Shown here: one piece after another, positions 1 to 7,834 of the stretch | Numbering within the stretch: the first letter of the stretch is position 1 | Layout of the letters: every line of letters begins with the position of its first letter | Assembly (NCBI GenBank): GCA_003512825.1 | Contig: DOOI01000179.1 | Location: 1-17,860 of the forward strand | DNA length: 17,860 bases | DNA from: Paracoccaceae bacterium | GTDB taxonomy: Bacteria > Pseudomonadota > Alphaproteobacteria > Rhodobacterales > Rhodobacteraceae | Direction of reading: 5' to 3' | The notes under the pieces: generated by a model | What the model was told of the DNA's origin: nothing | Seen by the model: only the letters and a program-made list of their open reading frames with translations | Databases searched by the model: none | Position numbers and translations under genes: made by a program

Positions 1-699
1 GCCGCCGGGCATTTTATAGCCCTTCGCATCCCACGGCTTAACACAATCAGCGTCTGTCGCCTTGAGCACCCATTCTTTTGCAGCAGCGACAGGATCTGTC
101 ACGACATCATCAATGAGGCCTGCGCTTTTTGCCTTTTTCGGATCAACCATTTTTCCTTCGAGCAAAAACGGCGCGGCCATCATTGCGCCGAGCTTGCGAA
201 CCAAACGTGTGGTGCCCCCTGCTCCGGGAAAAATGCCGACAAGGATCTCTGGCAATCCGATTTTCGCTTTTGGATTATCCGCCACAAAAATCCGGTGGCA
301 TGCCAATGGCAATTCAAAACCGATACCCGCCGCAGTGCCGGGAAGTGCCGCAGCTACGGGTTTGGCCCCTTTCAGGGTTTTTGGGTCCATGCCCGCGCGC
401 TCAATCTTCCTCAGGAGCACGTGCATCTGCATGATCCCATCGAACAGACCCTTGGCCGGGTTGTCTCCAGCGTCTTCGCGCATCTTGGCCAGCACGTTTA
501 AATCCATGCCGCCCGCAAAATCCTTCTTGCCAGAGGTGATTACAATCCCCTTGACTGCGGGATCAGCCAAAGCTGCGTCGACGCAAACATCCAACTCCAA
601 AAGCGCCTCGCCCGACATGACGTTCATGCTCTTGTTCGGGCAATCCCAAGTAATCAATGCGACGCCATCAGCGTCAGTTTTCATGGTGAAATCGGTCAT
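1..699 (-). CDS. fadJ: FadB/FadJ-type multifunctional enoyl-CoA hydratase/3-hydroxyacyl-CoA dehydrogenase, N-terminal part (partial)
   Basis: The first 233 codons are visible and the gene continues past the left edge. They form an enoyl-CoA hydratase (crotonase) domain. The oxyanion-hole region reads KKDFAGGMDL near residues 58-67. The two catalytic glutamates expected in FadB-type hydratases are present: E129 in GIGFELPLACH and E151 in GLPEILVGIFPGAGG. The C-terminal 3-hydroxyacyl-CoA dehydrogenase half is not visible, so the fusion is inferred from the diverged N-terminal sequence and from the thiolase next door. The ATG at 699 follows a GGGAGA ribosome site about six bases upstream. It starts 20 bp after the thiolase stop, so it is probably the last or a late gene of the operon. 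The predicted role is hydration of trans-2-enoyl-CoA and oxidation to 3-ketoacyl-CoA in the cytoplasm. FadB and FadJ cannot be told apart from this fragment. Confidence 0.88.
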   Translation of the reverse strand, partial: MTDFTMKTDADGVALITWDCPNKSMNVMSGEALLELDVCVDAALADPAVKGIVITSGKKDFAGGMDLNVLAKMREDAGDNPAKGLFDGIMQMHVLLRKIERAGMDPKTLKGAKPVAAALPGTAAGIGFELPLACHRIFVADNPKAKIGLPEILVGIFPGAGGTTRLVRKLGAMMAAPFLLEGKMVDPKKAKSAGLIDDVVTDPVAAAKEWVLKATDADCVKPWDAKGYKMPGG

Positions 700-719
700 T
701 TCCGTCTCTCCCTCGCGCC

Positions 720-1931
720 TTAGACGCGCTCAATGATGGTCGCCGCACCCATACCGGATGCGATACAAAGCGTGGCAAGGCCCATTTCTTTATCTTGACG
801 CTCCAACTCATCGAGAAGAGTGCCGATAATGATGGCGCCCGTTGCGCCCAAAGGGTGCCCCATTGCAATCGATCCGCCATTAACGTTGACCCTTGCTGGA
901 TCAACATCGAAGGCTTGCTGGAACAGTAAAACCACTGCGGCAAAGGCCTCATTCACCTCAAAAAGGTCGATGTCTGAGATGGCTATCCCGCTATCTTTGA
1001 GGATTTTTTGAGTGGCAGGCACAGGACCGGTCAGCATGATCGTTGGATCTGTGCCAATCTTTGCAGTCGCTCGGATACGCGCACGCGGCTTGATGCCCAT
1101 CCGCTCGCCAAACTCTTTGCTCCCGATCAAGACACCTGCTGCGCCGTCTACTATGCCGGAAGAATTGCCTGCATGGTGAATGTGGTTGATCCGCTCGAAT
1201 TGTGGATATTTCAAAAGGGCAACTTTGTCGAAACCGGGCATGATCTCGCCCATATCCTTAAAGGATGCCTTCAGCGCGCCCAAGGTCTGCATGTCAGTTC
1301 CGGGCCGGATGAACTCGTCATAAGACAAAATCTCAAGGCCGTTGATATCGCGCACTGTAATAACAGATTTGTCAAAATGACCCGCGTCCCATGCTGCCTT
1401 GGCGCGTTTTTGCGACTCGACAGCCAAAGCGTCAGCTTGATCGCGAGAGAAACCGTATTTGGTTGCAATCAAGTCTGCCGAAATGCCTTGTGGCACGAAA
1501 TAGGTTTCCATGGCCAAACTTGGATCAGCCGCGATTGCAGCACCATCAGAGCCCATAGGAACCCGTGACATCATCTCGACGCCACCTGCAATATAGGCGT
1601 CACCCGCGCCGCCTTTGACTTGGTTCGCCGCCAGATTGACGGCTTCCATGCCCGAGGCGCAAAAACGGTTGATTGCCAGACCGGGGATCGACTCGTCCAA
1701 CCCAGAAGCAAGGACGGCTGACCGGGCGAGGCAAGCGCCTTGCTCCATCACTTGGGTGACGTTACCCCAGATCACGTCTTCAACCGCATGGCCTTCAAGG
1801 TTGTTGCGCTCTTTAAGCGCATCGAGCACCTGTGCCGAAAGACGCACGGACGTAACCTCATGCAAGCTCCCATCGGCGCGACCCTTGCCGCGCGGCGTTC
1901 GCACCGTGTCGTAGATATAAGCGTCAGTCAT
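720..1931 (-). CDS. fadA: Acetyl-CoA C-acyltransferase (thiolase, FadA type)
   Basis: This is a 403-residue thiolase, which is normal family length. The nucleophilic cysteine is C91 in [12 protein letters not shown], the general-base histidine is H359 in [15 protein letters not shown], and the second catalytic cysteine is C389 in [10 protein letters not shown]. The spacing of the three matches the thiolase triad. It cleaves 3-ketoacyl-CoA with CoA to give acetyl-CoA and a shortened acyl-CoA. Two adjacent ATGs (1934, 1931) follow AAGGAG. I chose 1931 because its spacing of about seven bases is better, and [13 protein letters not shown] is the usual family start. A GTG at 1949 is in frame but lies ahead of the ribosome site. 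The gene sits between the GST-like gene (14-17 bp upstream) and the multifunctional enzyme gene (20 bp downstream), the usual thiolase/FadB pairing. Substrate chain length cannot be read from the sequence. Confidence 0.93.
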   Translation of the reverse strand: MTDAYIYDTVRTPRGKGRADGSLHEVTSVRLSAQVLDALKERNNLEGHAVEDVIWGNVTQVMEQGACLARSAVLASGLDESIPGLAINRFCASGMEAVNLAANQVKGGAGDAYIAGGVEMMSRVPMGSDGAAIAADPSLAMETYFVPQGISADLIATKYGFSRDQADALAVESQKRAKAAWDAGHFDKSVITVRDINGLEILSYDEFIRPGTDMQTLGALKASFKDMGEIMPGFDKVALLKYPQFERINHIHHAGNSSGIVDGAAGVLIGSKEFGERMGIKPRARIRATAKIGTDPTIMLTGPVPATQKILKDSGIAISDIDLFEVNEAFAAVVLLFQQAFDVDPARVNVNGGSIAMGHPLGATGAIIIGTLLDELERQDKEMGLATLCIASGMGAATIIERV

Positions 1932-1945
1932 CATACTCTCCTTTT

Positions 1946-2581
1946 TCACGCACGATCCGAGGGGTTGCCCGGCATCAGGTCATAGGGATGTTTCCAGCCG
2001 GGTTGAGCCGAAATATTGCTCATCCAGCGGTCGATATTGGCCCATTCCTTACGATCAAAGCCAAAGGGTTCTGGGTAAAAAAGATAGCCACAGCAGGCAA
2101 TATCAGCATTGGTGATTGCATCCCCAACCAACCAGTCGCGCCCTTCAAGGGCTGCGTTCAGCGTTTGATAGGCCGCCTTCAAACGGCCTTGAGTAAATCC
2201 GATCACTTCTTGGGGGCGCTTGTCTTCGGGCAGAAAGTTCATCAAGAAGCGCGTCATCCCTGCTTGGCTGGACATTTTGTGGTTGTCCCAAAACATCCAG
2301 CGCATCACTTCACGCGCTTCTGCTGCGGTTTTTCCCCCAAGCTTTCCGGTTTTCTCTGTGACATACATCTGCATTACGCCCGATTGCGTGAGAACCAGAT
2401 CGCCGTCTTCCAAAAGCGGGGCTTCCCCCATGACGTTTTTCTCTCGGTATTCCGGGCTGCGGGTAGCACCGCCAAAGAAATCAATGAAAACAGGCTCCCA
2501 ATCGAGGCCGGACAACTCCAAAGCTAACGCGGCCTTGTAAGAGTTCCCACTCTCGCCGAAACAATGCAATTTGATGGTCAT
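1946..2581 (-). CDS. Glutathione S-transferase family protein
   Basis: This is a 211-residue, two-domain GST-like protein. The N-terminal thioredoxin fold spans about residues 1-80. It has a GNSYK motif in the active-site helix, where S14 (or S11) is the candidate catalytic hydroxyl, and the cis-proline loop GEAPLLEDGDLVLTQS (P55, Q65-S66) that binds the glutathione gamma-glutamyl group. The helical C-terminal domain includes AITNADIACCGYLF, resembling the GST N-capping box region. I chose the ATG at 2581 because it follows GGGAGA and gives the normal family start. An upstream in-frame ATG at 2722 would overlap the acyl-CoA dehydrogenase gene. The gene lies between the dehydrogenase (44 bp) and the thiolase (14 bp), so it is almost certainly co-transcribed with beta-oxidation genes. 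Its job there is unknown. Detoxification of enoyl electrophiles or a thiol-dependent side reaction is conceivable, but that is inference. Confidence 0.87.
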   Translation of the reverse strand: MTIKLHCFGESGNSYKAALALELSGLDWEPVFIDFFGGATRSPEYREKNVMGEAPLLEDGDLVLTQSGVMQMYVTEKTGKLGGKTAAEAREVMRWMFWDNHKMSSQAGMTRFLMNFLPEDKRPQEVIGFTQGRLKAAYQTLNAALEGRDWLVGDAITNADIACCGYLFYPEPFGFDRKEWANIDRWMSNISAQPGWKHPYDLMPGNPSDRA

Positions 2582-2625
2582 AGTCCGTCTCCCAAATCCG
2601 GTGAATGCGCGCCTTACGGCCGCAA

Positions 2626-3792
2626 TTATCGCTTGCCCGAGGCCGAAAATCCGCGCGCAATCAGTTCTTTCATGATTTCGTTGGTGCCGCCATAAATCCG
2701 CTGAACGCGCGCATCTGCCCACATTTCGCCGATAGCGTATTCTTGCATAAAGCCATAGCCACCATGCAATTGCAGACAGGCATCCAGCACCTCACCCTGC
2801 GTGTCTGTCGTCCACCATTTTGCCATGGCCGCCTTCTCAACTGACAAAGCGCCGTTCAAATGTTCGGTGATACATTCATCAAGGAAGGCTCGGGCCACTT
2901 TAGTCTTGGTCAAACATTCTGCCAAAACAAAGCGCGTGTTCTGAAATTGGGTCAGCGGGCCACCAAAAGCCTCTCGCTCGTTGCAATAAGCGATTGTGCG
3001 CTCGACCGCCCCTTCCATCGCGCCGACGGCACCGCAAGCAATGATCAGTCGTTCTTGGGGCAATTGTTGCATCATCTGGCCAAAACCCTTGCCCTCTTCG
3101 AGGCCAAGGATATTTTCCGGTGGAACAGGCACGTTATCGAAGAATAGCTCCGAAGTGTCTGCCGCGTGCATGCCAATTTTCTCGAGATTTCGACCGCGGG
3201 CAAAACCCGGTGCATTCGCTGTTTCAACGACAATCAAGGAAACACCTTTGGCGCCTTTTGTCGGATCAGTTTTGGCAGCAACAATGACGATATCGGCATG
3301 CTGACCGTTGGAAATAAATGTTTTTTGTCCAGTCAAACGATAGACGTTTCCATCACGTACGGCCCGCGTCTTGATGGCCTGCACATCAGATCCGGTCGAC
3401 GGCTCGGTCATAGCGAGCGCGCCGACAAACTCTCCTGATGCCATTTTTGGCAGCCAACGTTGTTTTTGATCCTCGGTGCCGTAGGCAAGGATATAATGTG
3501 CAACAATGCCTGAATGGATAGGCACACCCCAACTGGCAAGATTTGCACGCGGATGTTCCATGAAGATTACCGCTTCATGGCCAAAATCCCCTCCTGCGCC
3601 GCCGTATTCCTCGGGGATTGAGGGGCAAAGCAGGCCTTGAGCGCCCGCTTCAGTCCAAGCAGAGCGCTCCATAATTCCGGCTTTGCGCCATGTCTCAAAC
3701 CGCGATGACCATTCTTCACGGATAAAACGCTGGGTCATCTCGGCCAACATTTTATGGTCTTCTGTCATCCATGAAGAAATGTGAGTTGTCAT
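2626..3792 (-). CDS. Acyl-CoA dehydrogenase, long-chain (LCAD/ACADL) type
   Basis: This is a 388-residue acyl-CoA dehydrogenase of normal length. The N-terminal helical domain is followed by the flavin-binding beta domain ([12 protein letters not shown] near 126-136; GQKTFISNG near 155-163). The C-terminal helical domain ends in [19 protein letters not shown]. Position 369 in IYGGT is Gly where short- and medium-chain enzymes carry the catalytic Glu. Instead E248 in LPQERLIIA occupies the alternative catalytic position used by LCAD and isovaleryl-CoA dehydrogenase. The overall pattern, including the C-terminal motif, is closest to LCAD as I know it. It would oxidise acyl-CoA to trans-2-enoyl-CoA with FAD and pass electrons to electron-transferring flavoprotein. 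The ATG at 3792 follows GGGGAGG at six bases. A GTG one codon earlier is less likely. It is 54 bp after the DmdC-like gene in the same operon. The exact acyl substrate is uncertain. Confidence 0.92.
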   Translation of the reverse strand: MTTHISSWMTEDHKMLAEMTQRFIREEWSSRFETWRKAGIMERSAWTEAGAQGLLCPSIPEEYGGAGGDFGHEAVIFMEHPRANLASWGVPIHSGIVAHYILAYGTEDQKQRWLPKMASGEFVGALAMTEPSTGSDVQAIKTRAVRDGNVYRLTGQKTFISNGQHADIVIVAAKTDPTKGAKGVSLIVVETANAPGFARGRNLEKIGMHAADTSELFFDNVPVPPENILGLEEGKGFGQMMQQLPQERLIIACGAVGAMEGAVERTIAYCNEREAFGGPLTQFQNTRFVLAECLTKTKVARAFLDECITEHLNGALSVEKAAMAKWWTTDTQGEVLDACLQLHGGYGFMQEYAIGEMWADARVQRIYGGTNEIMKELIARGFSASGKR

Positions 3793-3846
3793 CACCGGCC
3801 TCCCCGCCTAGTGCGAAAGTCAGGCGCGAACTGCGCCAAACTCGCT

Positions 3847-5625
3847 TTAGAAATTGGCCGCATCCAGAGCCATCACCGTGTCTCCGCCGGAATTGATCCG
3901 GGTAAGATGCAGGGACGTGGCCGGAAGCCGTCGCGCCATGTAATAACGCCCTGTTGCGAGCTTCGTCTCGTGGAACGTCACGTCGGAGGTTCCAGAGGAC
4001 AAAGCTTCCGATGAGGCCTTTGCCATCATCGCCCACATCAAACCAAGGCAAACATGGCCAAACATGTGCATGAAATCATACGATCCAGCGAGCGCCGCAT
4101 TGGGGTTTTTCATTCCGTTCTGCATGAAAAACATACCTGCAGCCTGAAGATCCTTCGATGCCGCTTTCAATGGATCAAGGAAATCTTTCTTGAGAGACTC
4201 ATCACCCTCATTTTCTTTGATGAACCCTTTCACGAGATCAAAGAAAGCCATGACGTGCTTGCCACCATCTTGCGCGAGTTTGCGACCGACCAAGTCTAAT
4301 GCCTGAACGCCGTTCGCGCCTTCGTAGATCATTGCAATCCGCGCATCGCGGGTAAATTGAGACATCCCCCATTCTTCGATATAGCCGTGCCCACCATAAA
4401 CCTGCTGTGCCTTCACGGTCATCTCATAGCCCTCATCCGTGAGGAAACCCTTGATGATAGGCGTTAGCAAGGAAATCAGACCGTCTGCGGCAGCATCTTC
4501 GTTGCGCTGAGCGCGGTCAATTTTTCCGGCCCCCCACAGCATGAAGGCGCGCGCCCCTTCGATGAAGCTCTTTTGATCCATAAGGGAGCGGCGAATATCG
4601 GGATGAACAATCAATGGGTCCGCCGGACCATTGGGGTTTTTCACGCCAGTGACATCGCGTCCTTGCAAGCGATCCTTGGCATAGGAAAGTGCATTTTGAT
4701 ACGCGGCATCGGCCTGAGCCAAGCCTTGCATGCCCACGCCCAAACGCGCCTCGTTCATCATGGTGAACATGGCGCGCATACCTTTGTGTTCCTCGCCAAG
4801 CAAGAAACCCGTGGCCTCGTCATAATTCATCACGCATGTCGAATTGCCATGAATGCCCATCTTCTCTTCGATCTTGCCGCAAGAAACACCATTGCGTGCC
4901 CCAAGCGATCCGTCGGCATTCACCAGAAACTTCGGAACGATAAACAGCGAGACCCCTTTGATCCCCTCCGGGCCGCCTGCGATTTTTGCCAACACCAAAT
5001 GGATAATGTTGCCCGCCATGTCATGCTCGCCTGCAGAGATGAAAATCTTCTGCCCCGAAATTTTATAGGTTCCATCACCTTGCGGCATCGCCTTTGTCCG
5101 CATCATCCCGAGATCAGTCCCACAATGCGGCTCGGTCAGGTTCATGGTTCCTGTCCATTCGCAAGATGTCATCTTGGGAAGATAGGTCTCTTTTTGATCT
5201 TGCGTGCCATGTGCGAGAATTGCAGAGGCCGCGCCATGCGTGAGCCCCTGATACATGGTGAAAGCTTGATTGGCAGCCGAGAAGAACTCACCAACAGCAG
5301 TGCCCATAATATGCGGCAATCCTTGACCGCCAAACTCTTCGGGCATGTCGAGCGCCGTCCAGCCCCCCTCACGCACTTGGTCGAATGCCGCCTTGAAACC
5401 AGTTGGCGTCCGCACGATCCCGTTTTCAATCTGGCAGCCTTCCCGATCACCAATGGCATTCAATGGCGCCAAAACTTCAGAGCAAATCTTGCCAGCCTCT
5501 TCCAACACGGCACCAGTGAAGTCAGCCTCAAGGTCCGCATAGCCGGGGATGCCGGAGGCAGTCACTTTGAGAACTTCGTGCAGGATAAACTGCGTGTCTT
5601 TCACTGGGGCGGTGTAGCTGGGCAT
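3847..5625 (-). CDS. DmdC-like acyl-CoA dehydrogenase with C-terminal extension
   Basis: This is a 592-residue acyl-CoA dehydrogenase, about 200 residues longer than the classical family. The N-terminus ([19 protein letters not shown]) is characteristic of the DmdC/large acyl-CoA dehydrogenase group. Visible signatures are [16 protein letters not shown] (158-173), [12 protein letters not shown] (191-202) and [11 protein letters not shown] (410-420). The candidate catalytic base is E435 in [19 protein letters not shown]. An extra helical domain follows from about 450 to 592. DmdC itself oxidises 3-methylmercaptopropionyl-CoA in DMSP demethylation, but roseobacters carry several paralogues and many act in general fatty-acid oxidation. 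The beta-oxidation operon context favours a fatty acyl-CoA role here. Neither dmdB- nor dmdD-like genes flank it, so I give no dmdC symbol. The ATG at 5625 follows GGGAGAG, 36 bp after the MerR gene stop. A farther upstream in-frame ATG at 5646 lacks a better ribosome site. Confidence 0.92.
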   Translation of the reverse strand: MPSYTAPVKDTQFILHEVLKVTASGIPGYADLEADFTGAVLEEAGKICSEVLAPLNAIGDREGCQIENGIVRTPTGFKAAFDQVREGGWTALDMPEEFGGQGLPHIMGTAVGEFFSAANQAFTMYQGLTHGAASAILAHGTQDQKETYLPKMTSCEWTGTMNLTEPHCGTDLGMMRTKAMPQGDGTYKISGQKIFISAGEHDMAGNIIHLVLAKIAGGPEGIKGVSLFIVPKFLVNADGSLGARNGVSCGKIEEKMGIHGNSTCVMNYDEATGFLLGEEHKGMRAMFTMMNEARLGVGMQGLAQADAAYQNALSYAKDRLQGRDVTGVKNPNGPADPLIVHPDIRRSLMDQKSFIEGARAFMLWGAGKIDRAQRNEDAAADGLISLLTPIIKGFLTDEGYEMTVKAQQVYGGHGYIEEWGMSQFTRDARIAMIYEGANGVQALDLVGRKLAQDGGKHVMAFFDLVKGFIKENEGDESLKKDFLDPLKAASKDLQAAGMFFMQNGMKNPNAALAGSYDFMHMFGHVCLGLMWAMMAKASSEALSSGTSDVTFHETKLATGRYYMARRLPATSLHLTRINSGGDTVMALDAANF

Positions 5626-5661
5626 AATTCTCTCCCTAAAGATCAATGCGGTGTTGTCGGA

Positions 5662-6063
5662 TTATTCGGCGGCGGCACGGGTTTGTTTCATCGAGGCGAT
5701 CATGCGCTCGCCCCATTTCATCTGCTCAGCGAGATCGGCAATCGCGGCGTCCAGTTCTTGGCGTTGCCGCACCAGCTCATCCATCCGCTGCTGCGCGACC
5801 TCATATGTCTTTTCCAATTGGGTCACTTGCTCGCCACCGCTTTTGTAAAGCTCCAATAGCTGGCGGATATCCTCAAGGCTGAAACCAAAGCGCTTGCCCC
5901 GCAGGATCAGCTTGAGGCGCGCCCGGTCTCTATGTGTGAAAAGCCTTTTCTGGCCCTCACGGATCGGAAACAGCAGCTCCTTGGCCTCGTAAAAGCGTAG
6001 AGTACGTGGCGTGACCTCAAATGCGTCACACATCTCTCTAATCGTCATAAGTTTTTCAGTCAT
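5662..6063 (-). CDS. MerR-family transcriptional regulator, first gene of the beta-oxidation operon
   Basis: This 133-residue protein has an N-terminal MerR winged helix-turn-helix (about residues 6-75; REMCDAFEVTPRTLRFYE, then LILRGKRFGFSLEDIRQLLELY) and a C-terminal helix rich in charged and hydrophobic residues (about 80-125) that would form the antiparallel dimerisation coiled coil. There is no C-terminal effector domain and no clustered metal-binding cysteines, so metal sensing is unlikely. The ATG at 6063 follows GAGG at seven bases. A second in-frame ATG at 6048 is possible. It is 36 bp upstream of the DmdC-like gene and probably co-transcribed with the operon it controls, with acyl-CoA as the likely signal (inference). 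MerR-type regulators of acyl-CoA and branched-chain catabolism such as LiuR are a precedent. Two TGACG...CGTCA dyads 71-129 bp upstream of the start are candidate operators. It is clearly paralogous to the MerR gene at 6321-6701. Confidence 0.9.
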   Translation of the reverse strand: MTEKLMTIREMCDAFEVTPRTLRFYEAKELLFPIREGQKRLFTHRDRARLKLILRGKRFGFSLEDIRQLLELYKSGGEQVTQLEKTYEVAQQRMDELVRQRQELDAAIADLAEQMKWGERMIASMKQTRAAAE

Positions 6064-6133
6064 TGTCGGGCCTCTGACAAAGGGTTCGACGTTGAGATGT
6101 GAATTTTCTTGAGTCGATACAACAAGGTTTCGC

Positions 6134-6161
6134 AGTGACGTAAGCGATACGCTGCGTCACT
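6134..6161. promoter_or_regulatory. Imperfect inverted repeat 1, candidate MerR operator
   Basis: A 28-bp dyad with perfect 7-base outer arms AGTGACG and CGTCACT. The inner part AGCG-ATA-CGCT is also symmetric, offset by one extra base in the left half. It lies in the 257-bp gap upstream of the MerR gene that ends at 6063. A long dyad of this kind is typical of MerR-family operators, which usually sit between -35 and -10 boxes 19-20 bp apart. I could not identify convincing -35/-10 boxes around it, so the operator role is inferred. Confidence 0.5.
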
Positions 6162-6167
6162 TTTTGG

Positions 6168-6192
6168 TTGACGTAAGATCAGGTCGCGTCAA
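6168..6192. promoter_or_regulatory. Imperfect inverted repeat 2, candidate MerR operator
   Basis: A 25-bp dyad with perfect 6-base outer arms TTGACG and CGTCAA. Its left half shares the nine bases TGACGTAAG with the first dyad, exactly 33 bp away, about three helical turns. The right-arm CGTCA copies are 32 bp apart. Two similar sites on the same DNA face suggest cooperative binding of one regulator, most simply the adjacent MerR protein. Confidence 0.5.
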
Positions 6193-6320
6193 TGCGTGAT
6201 TAGGGAAATTTTCTTGCGGATGAGCAAGCCGAAAGTCACGGTGATCAATCGGAAGAACGAGGCAAGTCGCCGTCAAATTCGTTCAAAACCGGGTTATATG
6301 CGCCAATTTACAAGCGAACC

Positions 6321-6701
6321 CTAACCTTCAAGTTTAGCTAAATCTTTCGCTATATTGTCGCGAAGCGTGGCCAATTCCGCGCGCGCTTCCTCAATCTGAC
6401 GCGCTTGATCGGCTAGTTCACCAAGTTGGCGATCCGCCATCTTGATCCATGCCCGCATCTGCGCGCCCGTACCTTCCTTTTCATAGATCAAGAGCCATTG
6501 GCGGATTTCCTCGAGAGCAAAACCAAACTTACGTCCCCGCAAAATCAATGTCATGCGCGCGCATTCACGCGGTCCATACCAACGTGCACGACCGTCTCTT
6601 TCGGGGAAAAGCAACTCGATATACTCGTAATACCGAAGGGTCCGAGGAGTTACGTCGAACTTCGCGCACATTTCCTTGAACGACAACTTTTTGTCAGACA
6701 T
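6321..6701 (-). CDS. MerR-family transcriptional regulator, paralogue
   Basis: This 126-residue MerR-family protein has a winged helix-turn-helix in its first 75 or so residues (KEMCAKFDVTPRTLRYYE; LILRGRKFGFALEEIRQWL) and a C-terminal coiled-coil helix. By eye roughly half of the DNA-binding domain is identical to the MerR protein at 5662-6063, including the shared pattern EMC.xF.VTPRTLR.YE..ELLFP, so the two are paralogues. No cysteine cluster or ligand domain is present. The ATG at 6701 follows AAGGAG about ten bases upstream. An in-frame ATG at 6809 would add 36 unconserved residues and is rejected. The gene is divergent from the thioesterase pair that begins at 6906. The most likely targets are its own gene, that pair or the beta-oxidation operon, but no dyad like those at 6134-6192 was seen in the 204-bp divergent gap. 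Confidence 0.88.
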   Translation of the reverse strand: MSDKKLSFKEMCAKFDVTPRTLRYYEYIELLFPERDGRARWYGPRECARMTLILRGRKFGFALEEIRQWLLIYEKEGTGAQMRAWIKMADRQLGELADQARQIEEARAELATLRDNIAKDLAKLEG

Positions 6702-6905
6702 CCGTGTTTTGCTCCTTCTCCTTTCCCACTGTGCCGCATCGTGCAGTGAGGTTCCAGCCCCAGCATGCGACCTGCCTGTTGATCCAACATGTCCCTCCCA
6801 CCCAAGCACAGGGGCGCCAATCTTGCATTTTGGAAACTAGACCTTGGCATTTCGCGCTCGAACGCATTTAACGGACCGCACCATCGCCATTCGGGGAGCT
6901 ACCGC
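6702..6905. other. Divergent gap between MerR paralogue and thioesterase pair
   Basis: This 204-bp stretch must hold promoters for both directions. I saw no convincing -35/-10 pair, and no TGACG or CGTCA arm like those at 6134-6192. The only clear signals are the ribosome sites next to each start, AAGGAG (minus) and GGGGAG (plus). Confidence 0.4.
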
Positions 6906-7325
6906 GTGGATAAAACGAAAATCGCACGTCAGTTTATAACGGCTATTCCACATGCCCGTGAGCTTGGCATGTTTCTTGATCATCTCACTGATGGCATCGC
7001 TGTGATGTCTATGCCCTATGATGAACGCTTTGTCGGTGATCCCGCCACTGGAGTAATTCATGGTGGCGCGGTGTTTGCGCTCCTCGACACCTGCTCTGGT
7101 GCCGCCGTTATGAGCCATGCCCGTAGCCCCGGCGGCACCGCCACAATTGACCTGCGGATTGATTACATGCGTGCCGCCACACCGGGGCAGCGCATCCGCG
7201 CACGCGCTGAGTGCTATCATGTGACGCGCAATGTCGCTTTTGTGCGCGCGACCGCAACCGATGACGATGATGACCTGCCCGTCGCAACGGCATCTGGCAG
7301 CTTTACGGTAGAGGGCTTGGCATGA
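6906..7325 (+). CDS. PaaI-like hotdog-fold thioesterase (first of a tandem pair)
   Basis: This 139-residue single hotdog-domain protein is of usual PaaI/4HBT length. The signature VIHGGAVFALLDTCSGAA (about 50-68) contains H52-G53-G54 and D61, the aspartate position used as catalytic residue in PaaI-type thioesterases. TIDLRIDYMRAATPGQRIRARAE follows as the central strands. It probably hydrolyses acyl-CoA or aryl-CoA thioesters in the cytoplasm. I chose a GTG start at 6906 because GGGGAG lies seven bases upstream and it gives normal family length. An in-frame ATG at 6789 would add 39 residues rich in Arg, His and Asn that do not look like the family. The stop overlaps the next gene's start in ATGA, so translation is coupled. 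It is divergent from a MerR gene. Substrate is unknown. A house-cleaning role for stalled CoA esters would fit the neighbouring beta-oxidation operon. Confidence 0.88.
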   Translation: MDKTKIARQFITAIPHARELGMFLDHLTDGIAVMSMPYDERFVGDPATGVIHGGAVFALLDTCSGAAVMSHARSPGGTATIDLRIDYMRAATPGQRIRARAECYHVTRNVAFVRATATDDDDDLPVATASGSFTVEGLA

Positions 7326-7834
7326 CGTCGCGCAAGCGCCCCGAACCTGTACAGGTGGTCAAGCAGCGCCGCGACGCCGCCCTGCGCGCGCTTGTTCACG
7401 GCGTTCCCTATATTCAATTTCTCGGTGTGGAATTTGATCGCCGTGGCGATGAACTGACTGCGGTACTGCCATTTCATGAGAAACTGATTGGGAACCCAAT
7501 TCTGCCCGCGATTCATGGCGGCGTAACTGCGGCATTTCTGGAAATTACCGCTGTGATCTGCTTGTCATGGGCGACCCTTTGGGAAGAAATCGAAGCCGGA
7601 GCCTTTGATCCGGAACGACTGGTTGATGGGAAAATCCCCCGGCTGCCCAAGACTGTAAGCTTTACAGTTGATTATCTTCGGTCCGGACTGCCGCGTGATG
7701 CCTATGCTCGGGCGCAAGTCAACAGATCTGGTCGGCGCTATGCCAGCGTTCATGTCGAAGCATGGCAAGATAATCGCGAGCGCCCTTTCGCACAGGCTTC
7801 TGGCCATTTCCTGATGCCAAACCGCGACGTATAA
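7322..7834 (+). CDS. PaaI-like hotdog-fold thioesterase (second of the pair)
   Basis: This 170-residue hotdog protein is translationally coupled to the preceding thioesterase by a 4-base ATGA overlap. The signature AIHGGVTAAFLEITAVICL (about 63-81) keeps H65-G66-G67. At the position matching the catalytic Asp of its partner it has E74. A longer insertion follows (about 82-110, LWEEIEAGAFDPERLVDGKIP) before the core strands TVSFTVDYLRSGLPRDAYARAQV. Coupled, unequal hotdog subunits suggest a mixed oligomer, though both could form homotetramers. Glu in this position is used by some 4HBT-fold enzymes, so loss of activity cannot be claimed. The stop codon lies inside the palindrome at 7831-7856. 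Confidence 0.86.
   Translation: MTSRKRPEPVQVVKQRRDAALRALVHGVPYIQFLGVEFDRRGDELTAVLPFHEKLIGNPILPAIHGGVTAAFLEITAVICLSWATLWEEIEAGAFDPERLVDGKIPRLPKTVSFTVDYLRSGLPRDAYARAQVNRSGRRYASVHVEAWQDNRERPFAQASGHFLMPNRDV

Noticed and set aside
62..736. 224-codon plus-strand frame over the left-edge gene
   Set aside because: The minus strand encodes a clear crotonase domain with both catalytic glutamates; the plus frame is a shadow.
1008..1568. 186-codon plus-strand frame over the thiolase gene
   Set aside because: No recognisable motif; the thiolase triad on the other strand is complete.
3847..5625. Calling the large dehydrogenase dmdC and the locus a DMSP demethylation cluster
   Set aside because: No dmdA, dmdB or dmdD neighbour is visible, and the operon carries general beta-oxidation genes; DmdC-like paralogues are common in this group.
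4573..5859. 428-codon plus-strand open frame antisense to the DmdC-like gene
   Set aside because: It is rich in His and Cys, as expected from the complement of Met- and Ala-rich codons, has no domain signature, and lies wholly over a well-supported gene and its regulator.
6200..6235. Minus-strand TTGCTC-19-TAATCA as a promoter for the MerR-led operon
   Set aside because: The boxes match consensus poorly and the candidate dyads fall downstream rather than within the spacer, so I could not support it.
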